Of a stretch of 64,000 nt of DNA, positions 59,381 to 64,000 are shown one piece after another (position 1 is the first letter of the stretch; the number at the start of each line of letters is the position of its first letter). The notes below the pieces were generated by a model. It saw nothing but the letters and a program-made list of their open reading frames with translations. It made no database searches and was not told where the DNA came from. Source of the DNA: Camellia lanceoleosa (taxonomy: Eukaryota > Streptophyta > Magnoliopsida > Ericales > Theaceae). The position numbers were made by a program, and so were the translations under genes. The stretch covers positions 44,101,932-44,165,931 of the forward strand of contig CM045760.1 of the NCBI GenBank assembly GCA_025200525.1. The letters run 5' to 3'.

Positions 59381-59881
59381 TCACTCTCACGCGGCTGCCT
59401 CTGTTTTCTTTTTTTTCTTTTTTTTTCTTCTCAACTCCTAAACCTAATGGATTATATATCATATTATATATATACATAAAATAATAACCTAATTTCCTAT
59501 TCTAATCTAATATGATTATTATATAATATTATATAATATAATACACATGATTATAATATATATAAATATAAGATTATATATATATATATATAACACCTTT
59601 TTTTTTTTATAACAAACATAAATATTTAAAGATTTAGATTAATTATATATAATTAAATAACACATTAAATTAATTAATCACCACATTAAATTCATTAAAT
59701 ATCACAATAAATTCTCATGTAACCCACACAATTAATAATTACAACATAAAATCCATTAAATATTACATTAACTCTCATGTGACCACACAATTAATAAAGT
59801 CAAAAATAAAATAAAATAATAATAACCATAATAATAATAAATAATGACTTAAGAAAATTAGGGTCGCTACAGTACTGCTAT

Positions 59882-59963
59882 CTGTAACACCAGAAATAAA
59901 CTAATTCATCAACTAATGCAACTACTGCATCAACAAAATAACTCCATACAGCCACCCCCATAC

Positions 59964-59996
<33 letters not shown>

Positions 59997-60837
59997 GTAC
60001 AAAACTAAACCAACATCGCACTCCCACTCAACAAATGACCTAATACTATCACACCCTAAAAAATTATGTAACCCAAACACCCACACGAAACTACAACCCA
60101 TACATAAATCAGCAACATTTAGAAATAAAACCAAAAACAAAACACACCCAAACCACCTACCACAACAAACAACACCTGCATGTTCACAACAATATGTGTC
60201 CCCACCAACCAATACCATAACAAATTATAATCTAACCCTACTCCTACTCACACAGAAACAAAAAAAAAAAAAAAAACGTGTCCCACACAAGTAACAAGGA
60301 CCACACCAATACACAGTCCAAAAAAAACACACACCCCCAAAACCCAAAACGCAACGCATTATAACTCCATCTTTTCATTCAAAATGTTAAAACCACACAT
60401 ACACACAAACACCCAACCCACACAAATAGACCCCTTACTCGAGAATCAGACGTGGTCCCCAGCAAAAAATTTACCCCTCAATCACTTTCTTCAACCACTT
60501 AACAAACACACAAGGGAATACAAATCCCAAACCTCAAAAAAGTCTTACGATGGGCCACACCAAGCACCACCGTACCACAAACAAACAAAATCAAAACCTA
60601 AAACCCCCACCACACAACACGCAGCACAATAAACCACACAACCAAAAAAACAGACAATTAATAAACACACACCCACACACATGACACTTATTTGACTCAT
60701 AACCATTACTAAACATAAGGAACGGAATCAACAGGGAAAACACATAAACACAACTAACCACATTACAAAACACAAAGACCAACATCAAAATATACAAACA
60801 CATACCCATCCCGTCCATGAAAGAACTATGACACAGC
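59882..60837 (-). other. First intron of the ULP-like gene
   Basis: Lies between E1 (donor GT at 60839-60838) and the acceptor near 59878. AC-rich on the plus strand with A tracts at 59966-59988 and 60260-60277. No gene seen. Confidence 0.55.
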
Positions 60838-61239
60838 ACCGTTGAGGGATTAGTAGTCTTAGGTTTCCTTTATCAGCCATTTCTTCCAACGTAACACCGT
60901 CCAATCGCCACACAGCTCACTCGTCAAAAGTAGGGTTTCACACAATACATAATGACAAAGCACAACGACTGAATACATATAAATGGACAAATCGGGTCAA
61001 AATTTAAACGGGTTGCAGATGTGTGGGCTTGGTCTTAATCCCCAAACACACCAAGACAGCCCAACAATAAAAACCCCTTACAGCCTTTTCCACATTTGTG
61101 ACGCCCCTTCAGTGTATCACGTGCAACAAACTAGACATTAACCACACACGCACATGGGCTACACACTCGCCTCACCCAATCTTGCATCCCCCCAGTCGCA
61201 TTCAGTAACGGTCACATGAGGTTATTTACGTCCCTAACA

Positions 61240-61327
61240 ATCTTTTGGGACTAAACGGTTCAAAAGAATTAAAAGGGGATCAATTGGTACATAAAATCTA
61301 ATTATGGAATTTATTGGTAAATCTCCC
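61240..61327 (-). repeat. MULE right terminal inverted repeat (degenerate)
   Basis: Pairs with 47856-47945; the outer end ...TTTATTGGTAAATCTCCC is followed by aaaaaaaat. Confidence 0.7.
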
Positions 61328-61347
61328 AAAAAAAATAGGATAACTAC

Positions 61348-62698
61348 CAGTGGCAGAACTAGGAAATTAAATTAGATGTGGTACTTATTAATTACAATAT
61401 CAAAAATTTTGACAAAAATATTTCATGCAAGTTTTTACGATTGATTTCGAGAAATATCAAAAATAAAATATTATTTGTAACTATTGTATCATGGAGAATA
61501 CAAAAAAATATGAATATATGCAGTAGCGGAGTTATGAAACTAAATCAGAAGGGGCACTTCTTGATTACAACTTTAATTTTTTTTTTCCCATAACCAACAA
61601 AAAGAAGATAATAATAATTTTTGAATTAATATTAAGTACAAAAAATTAAAAAAAATTATTACAAAAGTATTTCACATAAAATTTTACAATTAACTTCGAG
61701 TAAAATTGAAAAGAAAGTATTGTGTGTAACTAGTGTATCATGAATAATGTAAAAACAGTCATATATTTAAGTCTTAAAATAGATTATATAATGGTAAGAT
61801 AAATTAATTTTTACAAAATTTGAGTAAAAATTTCATATAATAGTGATATCACGTCATTATTGACATATGATATCACCAACCAATAGTAAAGCAACATATG
61901 AAGGGTGAACTCTACATGCAAATATAACTAACACTCTTAGTAATTTTTACATATATATAGTAAGATTAATTATATTTTATATTGAGATTTTTTTATTAAA
62001 TTTTCATACATAAAAATATAATTTGTTGTAGTTACTTCATTTTCAATAAAACAATCACTATTGTTTTCATAAATTTAAAAATGCCCTTGACATTTATTCC
62101 AAATATTATTTTTGTTTAAAATTTTATTTATATACATATGTAAAAAAAAAAAAAAAAAAAAAATTCAAAAATCTAGGGGGAGAGGGAGGGGCACGTGACC
62201 CACCTAGGCCTCATGTGGCTCCGCCACTGGATATAAGTCTTAAAATAAATTATATAATGATAAGTTTTTTATACAAAATTTGATTAAAAATTTAATATAA
62301 TGGTAATATCTCGTCATCATTAATATGTGATATCACCAACTAATAGTAAATAAACATATAGAGAGTGAACCTCACATGTCAAATGTAAGTAAAAATCCAA
62401 TAAATTTCATATCCTTATAATGAGATTACTTATACTTGCATATCAATAATAATGACATCACCGTTACATTCAAAATTTTTCATAAATAATATGGTTTATA
62501 GTAGTCTCTCAATTTTCAATTAAAACAACCATTATTGTTCTCATAATTTTTAAAATTTCATTGACATTTCACTCTAATAATATTTTTGTAATTTTTTTTA
62601 TTTAAAATATTTTCTTTATGTTTGCAAAATTTTTTTAAAAAAAATCCCAAAATCCATGGGGCACGTAACCCCATGGGCCTTCACTCCCTCCACCACTG
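61348..62698. mobile_element. Non-autonomous hAT-like element A
   Basis: Ends CAGTGGCAG and CCACCACTG (inverted), flanked by the perfect 8-bp duplication ataactac (61340-61347, 62699-62706). The 8-bp duplication and CAGTGGC termini fit hAT. There is no transposase. Interrupted by element B. Confidence 0.82.
61521..62229. mobile_element. hAT-like element B nested in A (same family)
   Basis: Ends CAGTAGCGGAG and CTCCGCCACTG, flanks aatatatg and gatataag (6 of 8 match). The block from about 61763 in B (taagtcttaaaat...tcaccaacca) recurs in A at 62234-62345, so the two belong to one family. Confidence 0.72.
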
Positions 62699-62769
62699 AT
62701 AACTACCAATAAGTCTTAATAGTTGAACTTAATTCTCATCAAGTGCTATTAAAAATAAGTCTTAGTAAA

Positions 62770-63000
62770 ATCGTCGCTAAAAATATTTTTTTGTGATAAT
62801 TTTTTGCATATGTCGTTAAAAATTGACAATTATTGACTTTTTTTTGTCACGGTTTTTATGAATTATTGCTAAAACTTACAATTAGTGAACCTTTTCTGTG
62901 ACAAAATTTTCAAACTGTCGCTGAAAGTTAAAAATTTGTGACATTTTTTTGTGGTAATTTTTAAAATGTCGCTGAAAATTAATAATTAGTGAGCTTTTTA
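62770..63000. repeat. Degenerate short tandem repeats, possibly CACTA subterminal
   Basis: Phrases like tgtcgctgaaaattaa and aattagtgarc recur every ~50-60 bp (62772, 62812, 62865, 62920, 62970). CACTA elements often carry such subterminal tcgtcgctaaa repeats, but no CACTA terminus is seen. Confidence 0.35.
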
Positions 63001-63009
63001 ATAGTATTT

Positions 63010-64000
63010 GATGAAAAATATCATTAATAATCATAGAATTTATTAGATAATAAATCCATCTATTAGGACTTACACATAAATCCCTCTTAAAAATATTGGA
63101 TTGGAAATAATTGATTTATTTTATTTTTATTTTTATTTTCATGTGTTTAGTTTCTTTTTACAACTTTATCTATATGAAATGCCAAAAAAAATTCAAAAAA
63201 TTACTTTCAGTTGTACTACCAAGAAATTATTACAAATTCATGAAAAATTTATAATTTAAATTATTAATATGTATAAACTTATTTGTAATATTTTTTTTTA
63301 AATATACCCTACATTGAGAATATTCATATATGTTCTTTGTTGATTTATAACACCACATGTGTTGTGCTAATAGTTTTTTTTTTTTTTAATATCAAAAAAA
63401 GAAAAAAAGAAAGATGAAAAAAATTAAACACAAATTAAGAATAATACATCCCCTTCAAGAATCAAGCACAAACAAGAAGCAGTGCCAAACCCAAAGCTGG
63501 TGAGTAATATCGACCAGAACATAAGCAGAAAAACCTACTCCAAGCCAACCCCCTCATAGACATCTCCTAACTTGATTCCAAAACCATCTTTTACATAGTT
63601 GATTCCAAACCTAAATAAAAAGAATGGTGCCATGTAATCTATCAATCAATACGTAAAAATTCTCATTACAAGAACATATAAAATTTAAAAATTAATATGA
63701 TAAAAAGAAAAGTTAATAGGGCATTTTTAAAAGAAATTAAATGGATAGGTGAAAAAACTACATTAAAAAAATAGTATGTATAAAATTTAAAGAAAATTAT
63801 AAAAAAAAAAAATCTCAAGATCAGAACTTTGTACCAAAATAAACTTTACATTTTTAATTTTGTTAATTTAAACAGTATTCAAGAGTGTAGTTAGTTTTGC
63901 ACTAGTTGATTTGGTTCCCTCCTATTTATCATATCATATGACATGTCACACAGTTATTTCAATCTGAAGATGGATCAGAAGTTGGTTCATTTACATTGGT
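63010..64000. other. AT-rich end of window
   Basis: No gene seen. A slightly less AT-rich stretch (63440-63620) shows no convincing frame. Confidence 0.5.

Larger units (their letters stand above)
55474..59871 (-). mobile_element. Solo LTR, 4.4 kb, inside the ULP-like gene
   Basis: Minus strand TGTAGCGACCCTAA...GGGGTGTGACA, flanked by the perfect duplication gtact (55469-55473, 59872-59876). No internal domain is present. The ends resemble other chromovirus LTRs here. It contains two tandem arrays, a (CT)n tract (about 59346-59378) and strongly AT-rich flanks. Open frames inside it are microsatellite or chance. Confidence 0.88.
51972..60880 (-). pseudogene. ULP1-like (C48) cysteine protease gene carried by the MULE, broken
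   Basis: Exons read on the minus strand: E1 60840-60880 (M-A-D-K-G-N-L-R-L-L); E2 59872-59877 then, past the solo LTR, 55468-54637; E3 54406-54540; E4 53176-54314; E5 52995-53085; a short doubtful exon near 52921-52945; E7 52761-52862; E8 52479-52682; E9 52230-52357; E10 51972-52125. All but the doubtful one have GT-AG borders in frame. E2 carries the conserved KI-MULE N-terminal region (L-N-H-N-E-F-R-K-C-D-D, D-V-R-L-I-F-G-L-Q-C-G, D-E-E-D-V-A-K-L-L). E4 holds a coiled-coil-like E/K/L segment. E8 to E10 form the protease: G-H-W-T-L-V-V-Y-D (His), K-H-Y-N-P-M (Asn at the usual Asp), P-Q-Q-K-P-G-T-L-D-C-G (Gln, Cys). The family cleaves SUMO-like modifiers. A TAG at 54165-54167 and the LTR insertion disable this copy. 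Confidence 0.85.
47856..61327 (+). mobile_element. KI-type (Kaonashi) Mutator-like element, 13.5 kb including insert
   Basis: Ends: GGATTATTTACCAATAAATCC at the left and, inverted, GGGAGATTTACCAATAAATTCC at the right. Similarity decays over ~90 bp and includes a shared TTTAGTCC-type motif. Both ends are flanked by aaaaaaaat (47847-47855, 61328-61336), matching a 9-bp Mutator duplication, though the sequence is low complexity. Inside are a MURA transposase (+) and a ULP1-like protease gene (-) meeting tail to tail. Without the 4.4-kb solo LTR at 55474 the element is ~9.1 kb. Transposase plus ULP protease with weak TIRs is the signature of KI-MULEs. Confidence 0.85.

Noticed and set aside
59229..59477. 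Ser/Leu- and Arg/Glu-repeat frames
   Set aside because: Translation of a (CT)n/(GA)n microsatellite inside the solo LTR.

Overview
This is about 64 kb of plant nuclear DNA, almost certainly from a flowering plant. It is AT-rich, uses plant-type introns, and is dominated by nested transposable elements: LTR retrotransposons primed on initiator Met tRNA, a Tat-type Gypsy element, a Mutator-like element carrying a ULP1-type protease gene, and hAT-, Tourist- and Mutator-type MITEs. The species cannot be named from the sequence. There are no bacterial features, CRISPR arrays, rRNA genes or tRNA genes. No intact host gene is present; at most there are isolated exons (3205-3312, 18393-18677 and 47645-47810).

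Layout, left half. 1-1927 is the end of a Gypsy LTR (+) inserted into the gag of a truncated Copia element (1928-3145, -). Next to it is what looks like the last exon of a host gene. 3866-9478 is a TRIM-like element whose right LTR is split by a gag-only LTR element (4890-9343, -, TSD tatag). 11370-17385 is a Tat-like Gypsy element (+) that has lost nearly all of pol; it carries a 68-bp tandem array and an antisense reading frame. 17386-21162 is AT-rich DNA with a Tourist MITE and a Mutator-type MITE. 21168-24946 is a 3.8-kb solo LTR (TSD ccaag).

Layout, middle. 25381 to about 41640 is a Tekay/Del-type chromovirus (-): gag, protease, RT, RNase H, integrase and chromodomain-like tail, all decayed by stop codons. 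Its RT region is split by a 4.1-kb solo LTR (30994-35069, TSD gtacc) of the same family as the one at 21168 but in the opposite orientation. 42323-47636 is a structurally complete but mutated Copia element (-, TSD aatat).

Layout, right. 47856-61327 is the most notable unit: a Mutator-like element with degenerate terminal inverted repeats and a 9-bp flanking repeat. It encodes a MURA-type transposase (+, three exons) and, convergently, a multi-exon ULP1/C48 cysteine-protease-like gene (-). This is the gene pair known for Kaonashi (KI) MULEs. The protease gene is split by a third solo LTR (55474-59871, TSD gtact) that contains 58-59-bp tandem arrays. 61348-62698 is a non-autonomous hAT-like element (8-bp TSD ataactac) with a second member of its own family inside it. 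The last 1.3 kb is AT-rich.

The insertion order can be read from the nesting and target-site duplications: Copia before Gypsy LTR at the left end; TRIM before gag-only element; Tekay before solo LTR; MULE before solo LTR; hAT A before hAT B. A pattern across several families is that their LTRs carry clusters of short GC-rich palindromes, with a different core in each family.
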